DNA of 64,000 nt from Marinifilum flexuosum (lineage in GTDB: Bacteria; Bacteroidota; Bacteroidia; Bacteroidales; Marinifilaceae), in NCBI RefSeq assembly GCF_003610555.1, contig NZ_RAPQ01000010.1, forward strand, positions 248,001 through 312,000, read 5' to 3'. This document shows positions 1-9,839 of the stretch, in pieces. A program made the translations under genes and the position numbers. Position 1 is the stretch's first letter; the number at the start of each line of letters is the position of its first letter. A model generated the notes under the pieces. It did not search any database. It worked only from the letters and a program-made list of their open reading frames with translations, and was not told where the DNA came from.

Positions 1-149
1 ATATTTTATACAAAGGAATTACCCCAATTTTAAATGTTCCCGACAGAAGAAGATCTGGTTATTTTACATTTATTCTAATCGGTCTACTTTCCATTTATGC
101 AGTGTTGGGTGCGCTATTTATAGGTACAGCTAACTTTTTAGGCTTTTAA
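1..149 (+). CDS. Yip1-like membrane protein, C-terminal fragment
   Basis: An open frame enters from the left edge (codons in phase with base 3) and stops at 147-149. It encodes about 48 residues: a basic loop with VPDRRRSGY, then a hydrophobic segment ending TANFLGF. The next gene is a Yip1-like protein with a similar arrangement, so this is probably the C-terminus of a paired Yip1-family integral membrane protein. Only the last membrane segment is present, so the family call rests mostly on the neighbour. Confidence 0.55.
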   Translation, partial: ILYKGITPILNVPDRRRSGYFTFILIGLLSIYAVLGALFIGTANFLGF

Positions 150-208
150 ATCGTAGTATAAATCAATTCTAAAAAATCATAATTTCTTCACTTTTTTAAA
201 AACTTGTT

Positions 209-216
209 TAATTTTG
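209..216 (+). promoter_or_regulatory. -7 promoter element (TAATTTTG)
   Basis: TAATTTTG fits the Bacteroidota -7 consensus TAnnTTTG. It would start transcription near 223, upstream of the ATG at 243. That argues against the TTG at 204 as start of the downstream gene. No clear -33 TTG was seen. Confidence 0.35.
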
Positions 217-242
217 ACAGTATCAAACAAGACGATTCAAAA

Positions 243-833
243 ATGGAATACAATTCAAAAGGTGTTTTAAATTCGCTCTTTCGAACACGTAACCTACTAC
301 TTACACCCAAAAGAGAATGGGAAAGAATTGCTCCGGAAAACTCAACAACTAAAGAGTTATTTCGAAACTTCTCCTTTCCTGTGATTGCTCTATGCGCAAT
401 TATTGCCGCAGGAGGCTCCTATATTCATACAAAGGATGTTTTAATTGCTGGCTCAAAATTATTTGTTGATTTTTTAGCACTTAATTTAGGATTATACTGT
501 GCAGCTAAACTGATTATTTTACTTGCACCAAATTTCCAGCTCCAAATCGATGAAGTTGTGATTTTTAAGCTCGTAATTTACAGTGCTTCAACATTCTGTA
601 TTTTTCACGGATTAGCACAGCTATTTACCCCATTTTCATTCTTAAACCAGATATGTCTACTGTTGGAACTATACTTCATTAGAATATTGTGGCTGGGAAT
701 AAGTTCAATTTTACCAATAGCCAGCAATAAGCGCCCAGGCTTTACTGTTATGGCAAGTCTATTGATTCTTGTTCTTCCTTTAATATTTGAAAGGATGTTT
801 TCAATTCTCTTCAGGCTTCCATTAACAATTTAA
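243..833 (+). CDS. Yip1 family integral membrane protein
   Basis: The protein has about 196 residues, with a soluble N-terminus (LLLTPKREWERIAPENS) followed by about five hydrophobic segments. The motif RNLLLTPKREWERIAPE is typical of bacterial Yip1-domain proteins, which often lie in pairs; the preceding fragment looks like its partner. The frame can be extended to a TTG at 204, but the ATG at 243 is preferred because a -7-like element overlaps the extension. The bacterial family has no settled function; membrane organisation or trafficking is the usual guess. Confidence 0.7.
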   Translation: MEYNSKGVLNSLFRTRNLLLTPKREWERIAPENSTTKELFRNFSFPVIALCAIIAAGGSYIHTKDVLIAGSKLFVDFLALNLGLYCAAKLIILLAPNFQLQIDEVVIFKLVIYSASTFCIFHGLAQLFTPFSFLNQICLLLELYFIRILWLGISSILPIASNKRPGFTVMASLLILVLPLIFERMFSILFRLPLTI

Positions 834-837
834 ATAC

Positions 838-845
838 TAAATTTG
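838..845 (+). promoter_or_regulatory. -7 promoter element for smpB (TAAATTTG)
   Basis: TAAATTTG matches TAnnTTTG and lies 21 bp before the smpB start, just after the stop of the preceding gene. No good -33 element is visible. Confidence 0.35.
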
Positions 846-866
846 CATGGAATTTAAGATATAAGG

Positions 867-1313
867 ATGCAGAATATTAACATCAGAAATAAAAGAGCCA
901 GTTTCGAATACGAATTCATTGAGAAATTTGTAGCCGGAATTCAACTTTTTGGAACCGAAATCAAATCAATTCGTGCTGGAAAAGCCAGTTTGGTTGATTC
1001 ATACTGCTATTTTACTCGCAACGAATTGTATGTTGTAGGAATGCACATTTCGGAGTACAAATTTGGCTCCTACTACAATCACGAAGAAAAACGAGAAAGA
1101 AAACTCCTTCTCAACCGAAAAGAATTAAATAAGCTGGACAGAAAAACAAAAGAGTCGGGCCTTACCATAGTTCCAGTTCGCCTTTTTATTAACGAAAGAG
1201 GTTTTGCAAAGATGGAAATTGCACTTTGCAGAGGTAAGAAACACTACGACAAACGCGAAAGCTTAAAACAAAAAGATCACAAACGTGAGATAGATCGCAT
1301 GATGAAGAGATAG
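867..1313 (+). CDS. smpB: SsrA-binding protein SmpB
   Basis: This 148-residue protein has the usual SmpB length. SmpB binds tmRNA and delivers it to stalled ribosomes for trans-translation. Recognisable segments are the N-terminal [20 protein letters not shown], the core [19 protein letters not shown], the [20 protein letters not shown] region and the basic C-terminal tail ([20 protein letters not shown]) that enters the decoding centre. The tmRNA gene is not in this window. Confidence 0.97.
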   Translation: MQNINIRNKRASFEYEFIEKFVAGIQLFGTEIKSIRAGKASLVDSYCYFTRNELYVVGMHISEYKFGSYYNHEEKRERKLLLNRKELNKLDRKTKESGLTIVPVRLFINERGFAKMEIALCRGKKHYDKRESLKQKDHKREIDRMMKR

Positions 1314-1391
1314 TTAGCTATTTTTTTGATTTTTTCTCAAAAAAATCTCACTCATACCTTACAAACGAAAGATATTTTCTTCTATATTTGC

Positions 1392-1420
1392 AGCCCGTTT
1401 CTCAAGATTCGGGCTTTTCT
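1392..1420 (+). terminator. Candidate terminator after smpB
   Basis: A 6-bp stem AGCCCG/CGGGCT with a 12-base loop is followed by a T-rich stretch. It lies 80 bp after smpB in a convergent spacer. A TATATTTG just upstream (1383-1390) looks like a promoter but would start inside the stem. Confidence 0.45.
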
Positions 1421-1432
1421 ATTTACCTTAGC

Positions 1433-1606
1433 TTATTAACACGAAATTAACAAGTTATCAACATTGTTGGCAATTTGTTAATAAACTTCACACACCCTAA
1501 TTCTACTAACGTACAGTTGTTAATAACTAAAAAATCCTGTCTCTGCCGAATGGGATATTAACAGCAAAAACAGGACTGATATAAACAGGTAAAAAAGTTA
1601 TCAACA
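1433..1606. other. Cluster of DnaA-box-like 9-mers
   Basis: Five copies of TTATNAACA in either orientation lie within 175 bp: TTATTAACA at 1433-1441, TTATCAACA at 1455-1463, TGTTAATAA at 1476-1484 and 1518-1526, TTATCAACA at 1598-1606. A sixth, one mismatch off, is at 1555-1563. They resemble the DnaA box TTATCCACA. The spacer is AT-rich and lies between convergent genes. It could be a replication origin, a DnaA-titrating site or another repeated protein-binding site; sequence alone does not decide. Confidence 0.45.
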
Positions 1607-1608
1607 AC

Positions 1609-3276
1609 CTAATAGTCGAATGTACTTCCTCCTAAAAACTCTCTCATCAAAGATGTTGGTGGAATCTCTTCCTCTGAAATTGGTAAAAAGTAACTAAAAA
1701 ACTTCAGAAGTCGGTTTGCTTCGGAATATTCGGGTTGATTTGGCTGCACTTCTTTTAGAATTGGCTCAGCAAACCTCTTTAACACACCTAACTCGTACGA
1801 CAATGCCGAATTGAACATTACATCTGCTTCTTCCTGAAAAGGAAATATATTTCGCATTTCGCCTCTTCTTACACTTGGCCATCTGCTAATGGTATCCGAT
1901 GCACTATAATTTCGATACTTGTAATCACGAACAATTCTTCTTATTAGTCGATTATCGGTAGAAGGAATCCTGTTATGACCATCAATGGAAATTGAGGTAA
2001 GAGCAGAAATGTATATTCTATACTTTGCCTCATCAGCAATCAGTGGAGTAAGTCCTGGATTCAGTGCATGAATCCCTTCAACCACCAGTACTTGCTTATC
2101 GTTGATTTTTAATTTCTCTCCATCGTAGTATCTCTGACCGGTTTCAAAGGAGAATTTTGGCAGTTCAATTTCTTTTCCTTCCATTAAATCCACCAAATTT
2201 TGATTAAACAAATCAACATCCAATGCTTCAAGAACCTCAAAATCATAATCACCATTCTCGTCTTTTGGCGTAAGTTCTCTGTTCACAAAATAATTGTCCA
2301 TAGAAAGATTTACAGGACTTAAGCCTGCAACCTTAAGCTGTATTGCCAATCGTTTCCCAAATGTTGTTTTCCCCGATGATGATGGGCCAGATATTAAAAT
2401 TAGCTTAACTCTTTTTCTATGTTTTCTAATTTTATCAGCAATCTGAGAAATCTTCTTTTCATGTAAAGCCTCCGAAATTTTAATCATCTCAGAAATATTA
2501 TCCTCAGCTACGTATCGATTCAAATCGCCAATATTCGAAATATTCAATACTTTTCCCCATCGCTTGTACTCGCTAAACACTTTTAGCATTTTCTCTTGCT
2601 CAATTCGTTCCTCAACAACAGTTGGCTCTTCTCTTTTAGGACTCATTAAAAGCATTCCACGATAAAAATGTTGCAAATCGAAAACTTTTAACACACCCGT
2701 TGAAGGGACAAGAAATCCATAGAAATAATCAGCACAATTACTTAAATGATATACCGAAGTATACAAATTTCCTCTTGTTCGAAACAATCCGGTTTTCTCT
2801 TTCAAACCTTGATTTTCAAAAATTTCAATCGCTTTCTCCGTTTCTATTTCCTCTCGTACAAAAGGCATATCAGCAGCAATAATCTCTTTCATTCTGCTCT
2901 TTATTTTATCAATATCTGCAGGGGTTAATACGATATTTTTATCTGTCAATCTACAATACAAACCATTCGAAATAGAATGCTCCAACCTAAAACCTGTTCC
3001 CGGGTACAGATCCCTTACCGCTTTGTACAAAACAAAACACAAAGAGCGTATGTACATTCTTCTTCCTGCAGGATGTGCAAGATCAATAAAGCGAATATTT
3101 TTAGGTTTGTATATTTCGTAGGTAAGTTCTTTCACCTTATTATTTACCATTGCACCCAATACCGGACCATTCAATTTTATATCAATATCTGATAAAATGG
3201 TTTGCAGGTCGGTTCCAACGGCATAAGATCTTTTTTCATCAAGATCTTCGAAGTAGATATCTATTAATTTCCCCAT
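1609..3276 (-). CDS. TGS-domain uridine kinase-like nucleoside kinase
   Basis: The 555-residue protein has three parts: an N-terminal ubiquitin-like TGS segment (about residues 1-65), a middle region resembling the second additional domain of threonyl-tRNA synthetase (about 70-230), and a C-terminal P-loop kinase of the uridine kinase/phosphoribulokinase family. The Walker A motif is ISGPSSSGKTTFGKR near residue 293, followed by LSMDNYF and VVEGIHALNP. The fusion is common in Bacteroidota and Firmicutes and is annotated as nucleoside kinase; the true substrate is uncertain. The gene converges on smpB. Confidence 0.85.
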   Translation of the reverse strand: MGKLIDIYFEDLDEKRSYAVGTDLQTILSDIDIKLNGPVLGAMVNNKVKELTYEIYKPKNIRFIDLAHPAGRRMYIRSLCFVLYKAVRDLYPGTGFRLEHSISNGLYCRLTDKNIVLTPADIDKIKSRMKEIIAADMPFVREEIETEKAIEIFENQGLKEKTGLFRTRGNLYTSVYHLSNCADYFYGFLVPSTGVLKVFDLQHFYRGMLLMSPKREEPTVVEERIEQEKMLKVFSEYKRWGKVLNISNIGDLNRYVAEDNISEMIKISEALHEKKISQIADKIRKHRKRVKLILISGPSSSGKTTFGKRLAIQLKVAGLSPVNLSMDNYFVNRELTPKDENGDYDFEVLEALDVDLFNQNLVDLMEGKEIELPKFSFETGQRYYDGEKLKINDKQVLVVEGIHALNPGLTPLIADEAKYRIYISALTSISIDGHNRIPSTDNRLIRRIVRDYKYRNYSASDTISRWPSVRRGEMRNIFPFQEEADVMFNSALSYELGVLKRFAEPILKEVQPNQPEYSEANRLLKFFSYFLPISEEEIPPTSLMREFLGGSTFDY

Positions 3277-3390
3277 GAGCTGTAGATTTAATGGCTATCC
3301 TATACATTAAGGACAGTTGTATAAAGATAATAATTATGCTATATCAGTCTTCTTCGAAAATCTTAAATTTTCTTAATCATGAAAAATTAG

Positions 3391-3418
3391 GGTAAAAAAA
3401 ATCCCCTTGCGGGGATTT
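3391..3418 (-). terminator. Rho-independent terminator of uvrA
   Basis: The stem AAATCCCC/GGGGATTT with a TTGC loop (3399-3418) is followed, read on the minus strand, by a run of Ts down to about 3393. It lies just downstream of the uvrA stop. Confidence 0.85.
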
Positions 3419-3426
3419 GATATATT

Positions 3427-6288
3427 TTATTGTAGCTCTTCTTTTAGAAATCTAGCCGTAAATGATTCCTTACATTCTGCCAATTCTTCCGGCGTTCCTT
3501 CGAACAGTATCTCACCTCCATTTCGACCACCTTCTTTTCCGATATCAATAACATGATCGGCAACTTTGATCACATCCATATTGTGCTCAATTACAATCAC
3601 GGTATTGCCTTTATCAACCAATCTATTTAAAACGTCCAACAACACCCTAATATCCTCAAAGTGCAGACCCGTTGTTGGCTCATCCAGAATATACATGGTC
3701 TTTCCGGTATCTCTTTTGGCCAATTCCGTTGCCAGTTTTACTCGTTGTGATTCACCACCCGACAAAGTTGTTGATGGCTGCCCAAGGGTTACGTATCCTA
3801 AGCCGACATCCTGCAAAACTTTCAATTTTATTAGAATTGCAGGTATATTTTCAAAGAAATCTACAGCCTGGTTAATGGTCATATCAAGCACATCGCCAAT
3901 TGATTTTCCCTTGTAACGCACCTCAAGAGTTTCTCGATTGTATCGCTTTCCATTACACTCATCGCAATGCACATAAACATCTGGCAAGAAATTCATTTCA
4001 ATAGAACGAACTCCAGCTCCCTGGCAGGTTTCACATCTTCCTCCTTTTACATTGAAAGAAAATCTACCCGCTTTGTAACCTCTAATTTGCGATTCAGGCA
4101 ATTTCTCATACAACTTTCTAATATCACCAAAAACGTTGGTATAGGTAGCGGGATTCGAACGAGGAGTTTTACCCAATGGAGCTTGGTTTACTTCCACTAC
4201 CTTATCGATATTCTTAATTCCATCCAAATCTTCGTAAGGAAGAGGATCTTTAACTGATCGGTAAAAATGTTGCGACAAAATAGGCTGCAAAGTACCATTA
4301 ATCAAACTCGACTTTCCACTTCCCGAAACTCCAGTTACACAAATGAACTTTCCAAGCGGAAAACTAACATCAACATTCTTTAGGTTATTACCGGTACAAC
4401 CTCTTAAATCGACACTCTTCCCTTTTCCTTTTCTTCGCTCTGTTGGCACTTCAATTTTTCGATCGCCATTCAGGTATTGAGCTGTTAAACTATCTCCCTT
4501 TTCAATATCATCAGGATTACCTGCAACAACAATTTCACCTCCATGCTTTCCTGCAAAAGGTCCCATGTCCACTACATAATCGGCAGATTTTATCATGTCC
4601 TTATCGTGCTCAACAACAATTACCGAATTTCCAGAATCTCTTAATTGCTGTAAAGATTGAATCAATCTTTCATTATCACGCTGATGCAGGCCAATACTTG
4701 GTTCATCCAAAATGTACAACACATTAACCAGTTGCGAACCAATTTGCGTTGCCAAACGAATCCGTTGCGATTCTCCACCTGAAAGAGTTACTGAACTCCT
4801 ATTTAATGAAAGGTATTCAAGTCCTACATCCAAAAGAAATCCCAAACGAGATCTGATTTCCTTTAAAACTTCAATGGCAATTTTTTTCTGTTTATCGCTT
4901 AAGTGCTGCTCCAAATCCTGAAACCACTCACCCAATAAACCAAGATCCATTTCGGCTAGTTCAGCAATATTTTTATCATGAATTCTAAAGTGCAATGCTT
5001 CTTTCTTCAATCGCTTTCCATCACAAGCAGAACAAGCATCTGTTTTCACAAACTGTTCAGCCCATTTCTTGGCTTTCTTTGAAGTTCCATTGCTTTCCTG
5101 GTTTGTGATATACTTTATCACACCATCAAAACTCAAAAAGTAATTTGACGATGTGCCCAATGGCGTATTTTCAAGTTTGAATGTTTCGCTTGAACCATCC
5201 AGAATTACACTTAGAGCTTCCTCAGGAATTTCTTCAATTGGGGTATTCATATCAAAACCATACTTTCGCCCAATGGCCTCCATCTGCCAAAAAATCAAAC
5301 TATTCTTGTATTTACCCAAAGGCACAATTCCACCTTCACGAATGCTTAAGGCCTGATCTGGAATAATTTTCTCTAAATCAATTGCATTTACACGGCCAAG
5401 CCCTTTACATTTTGGGCAAGCTCCATGAGGAGAGTTAAAAGAAAAACTATGTGGTGCTGGAGTATTGTATGATATCCCGGTAGATGGACACATTAACAGA
5501 CGACTGTAATATTTTACCTCATCGGTATCCTTATCCAGAATCATGGTAATCCCTTTACCATGTTTCATAGCTGTTTGCACAGATTCTTTTAGGCGCTTAT
5601 CTCCAACTTCTTCAACAACCAGTTTATCAACTAGTATTTCTATATCGTGATTTTTATAACGATCGACCTTAAAACCATGCAACAATTCAACAATTTCTCC
5701 ATCTACCCTGGCATACAAGAATCCTTTTCTGCGAATTTGCTCGAACAGTTCCTTATAGTGTCCTTTACGTCCTTTCACAACAGGTGCTAGTATATAAATT
5801 CTCTTCTCGCTAAATTTTTCGTGAATCAAGCTAATAATCTGCTCATCAGTATACTTCACCATTTTCTCACCCGTCTCATACGAATAAGCAACACCGGCTC
5901 TTGCATACAACAATCGAAGAAAGTCATACAGCTCAGTTATGGTTCCTACCGTAGAGCGTGGGTTTTTGTTGGTGGTTTTCTGCTCAATAGAAATTACCGG
6001 ACTTAAGCCTGTAATCTTATCCACATCGGGACGTTCCATCCCGCCAAGAAATTGTCTGGCATAAGCAGAAAATGTTTCGATATACCTACGCTGACCTTCA
6101 GCATAAATTGTATCGAATGCCAATGATGATTTTCCACTACCACTTAATCCGGTAATCACCGAAAGTTGGTTACGAGGAATACTTACATCTATGTTTTTAA
6201 GGTTATGAACGCGTGCCCCAAACACATCAACACTACCAGTTTCGAGCTGTTCTACACCGTTTACTTCTTTATTACTTTTGGAACTCAA
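3427..6288 (-). CDS. uvrA: UvrABC excinuclease subunit A
   Basis: This 953-residue protein matches full-length UvrA, the damage-sensing ATPase of nucleotide excision repair that loads UvrB. Two ABC ATPase halves are visible: Walker A motifs [14 protein letters not shown] near residue 46 and [14 protein letters not shown] near 660, and signatures [13 protein letters not shown] and [13 protein letters not shown]. Zinc-binding cysteine pairs are present ([32 protein letters not shown]). It lies 30 bp downstream of a lytic transglycosylase gene and is probably co-transcribed with it. Confidence 0.98.
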   Translation of the reverse strand: MSSKSNKEVNGVEQLETGSVDVFGARVHNLKNIDVSIPRNQLSVITGLSGSGKSSLAFDTIYAEGQRRYIETFSAYARQFLGGMERPDVDKITGLSPVISIEQKTTNKNPRSTVGTITELYDFLRLLYARAGVAYSYETGEKMVKYTDEQIISLIHEKFSEKRIYILAPVVKGRKGHYKELFEQIRRKGFLYARVDGEIVELLHGFKVDRYKNHDIEILVDKLVVEEVGDKRLKESVQTAMKHGKGITMILDKDTDEVKYYSRLLMCPSTGISYNTPAPHSFSFNSPHGACPKCKGLGRVNAIDLEKIIPDQALSIREGGIVPLGKYKNSLIFWQMEAIGRKYGFDMNTPIEEIPEEALSVILDGSSETFKLENTPLGTSSNYFLSFDGVIKYITNQESNGTSKKAKKWAEQFVKTDACSACDGKRLKKEALHFRIHDKNIAELAEMDLGLLGEWFQDLEQHLSDKQKKIAIEVLKEIRSRLGFLLDVGLEYLSLNRSSVTLSGGESQRIRLATQIGSQLVNVLYILDEPSIGLHQRDNERLIQSLQQLRDSGNSVIVVEHDKDMIKSADYVVDMGPFAGKHGGEIVVAGNPDDIEKGDSLTAQYLNGDRKIEVPTERRKGKGKSVDLRGCTGNNLKNVDVSFPLGKFICVTGVSGSGKSSLINGTLQPILSQHFYRSVKDPLPYEDLDGIKNIDKVVEVNQAPLGKTPRSNPATYTNVFGDIRKLYEKLPESQIRGYKAGRFSFNVKGGRCETCQGAGVRSIEMNFLPDVYVHCDECNGKRYNRETLEVRYKGKSIGDVLDMTINQAVDFFENIPAILIKLKVLQDVGLGYVTLGQPSTTLSGGESQRVKLATELAKRDTGKTMYILDEPTTGLHFEDIRVLLDVLNRLVDKGNTVIVIEHNMDVIKVADHVIDIGKEGGRNGGEILFEGTPEELAECKESFTARFLKEELQ

Positions 6289-6318
6289 ATCTAAATCTCC
6301 TTTTGCAAATCCAACAAT

Positions 6319-7311
6319 CTATTTCTCTGACACTGAACCATCAGGGTTTTTATAATCAGAAAATGCAAAATTAATATATCCTTTGGCAGGAAGCGTAATT
6401 TCGTACTCTTTTTTGTATTTATTTGTAAGGTATGCTCTTCGCAACCATGGATTAAAGTACTTTAAAACCTTATAATTTACCCCATTTTCCTTAGCAAACA
6501 CAGCAAAATCCTTTATCGGAGTTTTAATTTTTACTTTTCGGGTTGGAATTTCTGGATACAAATCCGACTCGCGGTATTTAAAACCATATGCCGAAGGATT
6601 CTCCATAATCATTTTAATTGCCAAAATCCTGAATACATATCGTCCTGTTTCTTCTCCCAAAAGCAAATCGTAGTAATCACCTGCATCCTGCAACTTTAAT
6701 TGCTTATCAACAAATCTTCTTCCTGCATTATACGAAGCAGCCACCAAAGTCCAGCTTCCGTATTTTTTATATGAATCCTTAAGGTATTTACAAGCCGCAA
6801 TAGTTGCTTTTTCAATATTGTATCGTTCATCAACTTCTGATGATACTTCCAAACCATAGTCTTTAGCCGTTCCACTCATAAACTGCCAAACCCCAACAGC
6901 TCCAGCTGGTGATTTAATAGTAGGCACAAACCCACTTTCGATTAAAGCCAAATATTTGAAATCCCCAGGAACACCCTGTTCTTTTAAAATGGGTTCAATA
7001 ATTGGAAAATAACGATTAGCTCGCTTTAAGAACAATAATGTTTGAGATTGCCAATAGGTATTTACCAATAGTTCCCTATCAAGCGATTCCTTTACATCCC
7101 ATCTGTTCATTGGAACAATTTCATCGCCAAAAGTTAATTTATCGGGTGTTTTTAATGCATATACATTATAGCGACTCATGTATTCACTATTTTCAGGATC
7201 TTTATCTCGGTCGGTTATGGTTGAATAGTTAAATAACTGGGCAGTAAGGTAAACTGCGCCCGAAACAGCAATTAAAGCTAAAATATTTTTTAAAGGTCGA
7301 TATATATTCAC
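6319..7311 (-). CDS. MltD-type lytic murein transglycosylase
   Basis: The protein has 330 residues. An N-terminal hydrophobic segment (LALIAVSGAVYLTAQLF) acts as signal or anchor. The catalytic SLT domain runs from about residue 105 to 225 and contains LIESGFVPTIKSPAGAVGVW, with the catalytic Glu in ESGF, and the AASYNAG motif. It cleaves peptidoglycan glycan strands with 1,6-anhydro ends in the periplasm. The C-terminal region (NYKVLKYFNPWL) resembles a degenerate LysM-type extension. It is the first gene of a likely two-gene unit with uvrA. Confidence 0.9.
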   Translation of the reverse strand: MNIYRPLKNILALIAVSGAVYLTAQLFNYSTITDRDKDPENSEYMSRYNVYALKTPDKLTFGDEIVPMNRWDVKESLDRELLVNTYWQSQTLLFLKRANRYFPIIEPILKEQGVPGDFKYLALIESGFVPTIKSPAGAVGVWQFMSGTAKDYGLEVSSEVDERYNIEKATIAACKYLKDSYKKYGSWTLVAASYNAGRRFVDKQLKLQDAGDYYDLLLGEETGRYVFRILAIKMIMENPSAYGFKYRESDLYPEIPTRKVKIKTPIKDFAVFAKENGVNYKVLKYFNPWLRRAYLTNKYKKEYEITLPAKGYINFAFSDYKNPDGSVSEK

Positions 7312-7333
7312 GGTTGTTGATTTTTAAGAATGT

Positions 7334-7341
7334 CAAATGTA
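7334..7341 (-). promoter_or_regulatory. -7 promoter element (TACATTTG) for the transglycosylase-uvrA unit
   Basis: Read on the minus strand, TACATTTG fits TAnnTTTG and lies about 23 bp before the transglycosylase start. No good -33 TTG was found. Confidence 0.4.
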
Positions 7342-7599
7342 AAATATTCTACTCGATTAAGAGAAGAAATGTTTTCTTTTAACAAATCTTTACACCAATA
7401 AATTTGAACTGTTCGTCAAGTTCGGATTTAATTTTTTCTAAACATTTCAAAATTTGCTCTTTACTTACTCATCAGAAGGTTGTAACTTGAAACAACAAAA
7501 TGAAAGATGTTTCGTTGATTAAATAATGTCGGGTTATTTATTCAACATCAACCCAACATCAACATTTTATGACCTAACCAGTCTCCTAATTTTAATCAT

Positions 7600-8343
7600 A
7601 TGAAAAACCGCATGCTGTCTATATTGCTATTCGGAGTATACCTTTTGTATGCATGTGACAGTGAGACTACTGAAATTTTCCCCACGCAAATCATTCAAAA
7701 TTCTCGAGTATCAGATTCTATTTTTGAAATTTTATTAGATGATGCAAAGCTGATTTGCATGGACTTTTATACCAATCAAGAAATGGAAGAGTTATCGGAA
7801 ATAGAATTAAAAGAATACCATTTTGCGCCAATTTTAGCGGCACTTCAAATCGTTTACCTTGATTCAATTTTAACAGCATCTTCGGATCTAAGAAAATACG
7901 ATGTACACGCCTTATGTCCTGAACAACTTCACAAAACAAGTATCACAATAGACACCACTAATAAGAATTTTAATTCCTGGAAGACTTATGGTTTCACCAA
8001 TAATTTAAAGTTGGATTTGCTAATTGATGAATATGATTTACAATTGGATTCTATCAGTGAAGAACAATATTTAGTTCATACTGAGATAGGAATCAATCAG
8101 GAATCCTTAGCCAGAATATTGGTAAAATTTCCATTTATTAAGAAAGGAAAAGCTGCAAATTGCATTGGTGATGGCTCTCATATCGAGATTGTTTTTTTTA
8201 ATCCCGATTTCATTCAGCTGATATATAGCTACGGCTGGGGCAACTGTCCATCGGGTTGTATCAACCGTCACTACTGGGAACTTGGAATTTATGGATCAGG
8301 CGTTATTGAATTGCTTTCTGAATCTGGCAAAGAACTTCCATAA
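7600..8343 (+). CDS. Lipoprotein of unknown function
   Basis: The 247-residue protein begins with a lipoprotein signal: MKNRMLSILLFGVYLL followed by YAC, with Cys near residue 19 as the lipidated residue. The mature part is acidic and has no family I recognise. The C-terminal 60 residues hold a distinctive pattern (SYGWGNCPSGCINRHYWEL) with a Cys-x3-Cys pair and aromatic/His residues, which suggests a structured domain. It stands alone, convergent with the next gene. Confidence 0.65.
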   Translation: MKNRMLSILLFGVYLLYACDSETTEIFPTQIIQNSRVSDSIFEILLDDAKLICMDFYTNQEMEELSEIELKEYHFAPILAALQIVYLDSILTASSDLRKYDVHALCPEQLHKTSITIDTTNKNFNSWKTYGFTNNLKLDLLIDEYDLQLDSISEEQYLVHTEIGINQESLARILVKFPFIKKGKAANCIGDGSHIEIVFFNPDFIQLIYSYGWGNCPSGCINRHYWELGIYGSGVIELLSESGKELP

Positions 8344-8420
8344 AGTAAATCTGCTTGAAATAAAAATTATTTCAATTCCCTTCTTCTATAAAATCATTCA
8401 TTCTTCCTACTTACACATTC

Positions 8421-8444
8421 CTTTTAACTACTTTCGGTTAAAAG
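8421..8444. other. Perfect 8-bp inverted repeat
   Basis: CTTTTAAC and GTTAAAAG are separated by eight bases, 78 bp after the lipoprotein gene. There is no T-run on the plus side, so this is not a standard terminator; it may stabilise the 3' end of the mRNA. Confidence 0.35.
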
Positions 8445-8500
8445 AAGCTATTAATTTTCTTAAGCTAAGCTTCTCCATGAGACCTTCCTGATTCATGGGT

Positions 8501-8553
8501 AAACAAAAAGAGTTGCAATACTTAATTTACTACAATTAAACATTACAACTCTT
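8501..8553 (-). terminator. Terminator of the 8621-9724 gene
   Basis: Outer stem AAGAGTTG/CAACTCTT (8508-8515 with 8546-8553) and inner stem TTAATT/AATTAA are separated by a symmetrical internal loop. On the minus strand the hairpin runs into TTTTTGTTT, so it fits a terminator for the minus-strand gene and may act on both. Confidence 0.6.
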
Positions 8554-8620
8554 CTATATCATTCAGTTCTTATAAGTGGAGTATTTTTACTCGAAATCAG
8601 ATCACTAGCTTATTCGACAT

Positions 8621-9724
8621 TTACAATCTCTCGAAATAAGTTTTGAATTTTTCGTGTGGAACAGAAACACAAATTCTTGCAAACCGAGATGCATATTCTT
8701 TCTTATCCCTTGTAAAGTAACTTAATGATACACTCCCTATTCTAGCCTCAAGAAGTTCCTCTTCCGATTTGTTAACAATCACGAATATTCCAATAGGTTC
8801 AGAATCCTTATAAAACTCTTTTGTCAACAAGCCTTTGCTTTCCAAAAATTCTATATTCTTCTTTATTCCTTCGCAAGTGCGCTCTTTAAAACTTTTCATT
8901 ACAGCTTGTCCATTCTCGGAGCTTAACAATTTGGCAACCATCAATTGAGAAAAAGCATTTATTCCATTTGTAGCATACATCAAACGAATTCCCAATTCAT
9001 TCACAAACTCTTTGTTTGTACTATGCACAAAACCCAATCGTTGCCCACTTAAGCCTACCGATTTGCTAAAACTTTCAACAATGATTACATTTTCCAATTG
9101 ACTTAAGTTCTGGAAAAACAAGTCTTCTTTCCCACAAAAAATTCTTCTGTACGGACAATCTATAATCACAATTGCGCCATGATCGCTTAATGCTTTGGCG
9201 GTCATAAAAATATTTTCGTCAGCTTGCTTGTTTCCAATGGGATTATTTGGGTCGCAAATGATTACTGCACTGTTCTTATAATAATCTAAATTTTCATTTA
9301 CACTATTAAAATCGACATAAGTTTCAGACTCCATACCACGCACAGTCATTACCTGAACGTATGAACCCCAATAGTAATCAGGCAAACACACTTTGTCCAC
9401 ATTTATGGTTTGGAATACCAAATCGAGTGCCGACATTCCACCTCCGGTTATGGCAATGTTATCAACCGAAGATTGATTGCCAAAATAATGCTGATTAATG
9501 GCTTTTCTCAACTCAGACCTCCCCTGCGATGGAGGGTAAACCTGCATTTCGTTCGAATTAAAATCCAATTCATCAATCACGGAGTTTAAATCGATGTTAC
9601 AAACCGAATTTACTCCCCGGTTTAATAGCAAAAATTCATTCCCCGTTTCTTGACTCATTTTTCTGATTCGTTCGCCAATTCCAACAATCGCCGAATATTT
9701 AGCTCCACTCTTTCTGATCTTCAT
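8621..9724 (-). CDS. PLP-dependent class I/II aminotransferase
   Basis: The 367-residue protein has the fold-type I aminotransferase pattern: GGGMSALDLVF in the cofactor region, CDPNNPIGN (the conserved substrate/cofactor Asn), the Asp in IIDCPYRR, and the Schiff-base lysine in ESFSKSVGLSGQRLGF near residue 220. It resembles aspartate/histidinol-phosphate-type aminotransferases; the substrate cannot be read from sequence. It is divergent from another PLP enzyme at 9840. Confidence 0.85.
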   Translation of the reverse strand: MKIRKSGAKYSAIVGIGERIRKMSQETGNEFLLLNRGVNSVCNIDLNSVIDELDFNSNEMQVYPPSQGRSELRKAINQHYFGNQSSVDNIAITGGGMSALDLVFQTINVDKVCLPDYYWGSYVQVMTVRGMESETYVDFNSVNENLDYYKNSAVIICDPNNPIGNKQADENIFMTAKALSDHGAIVIIDCPYRRIFCGKEDLFFQNLSQLENVIIVESFSKSVGLSGQRLGFVHSTNKEFVNELGIRLMYATNGINAFSQLMVAKLLSSENGQAVMKSFKERTCEGIKKNIEFLESKGLLTKEFYKDSEPIGIFVIVNKSEEELLEARIGSVSLSYFTRDKKEYASRFARICVSVPHEKFKTYFERL

Positions 9725-9839
9725 GTCTTAAAAGTTTTCTACGAATTAAATCAACCCAAACATTATTCGCAAATTTTAAAAGCTGCTTTAAAGACTCTAT
9801 AAAATTTTATACTTTAACTCTTCCTAAAAATCAATAATA

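Noticed and set aside
204-242. TTG start for the Yip1-like gene
   Set aside because: A -7-like element overlaps the extension, and the ATG at 243 gives a normal protein start.
1383-1420. TATATTTG followed by a hairpin with T-tail, as a tiny RNA gene
   Set aside because: The predicted start falls inside the stem, leaving no room for an RNA; it is better read as a terminator after smpB.
3427-6288. Several plus-strand open frames inside uvrA
   Set aside because: They are antisense to a full-length conserved gene and have no homology I recognise.
8282-8491. 69-residue frame overlapping the lipoprotein gene end
   Set aside because: Overlaps a well-supported gene in another frame and includes the inverted repeat; low-complexity composition.
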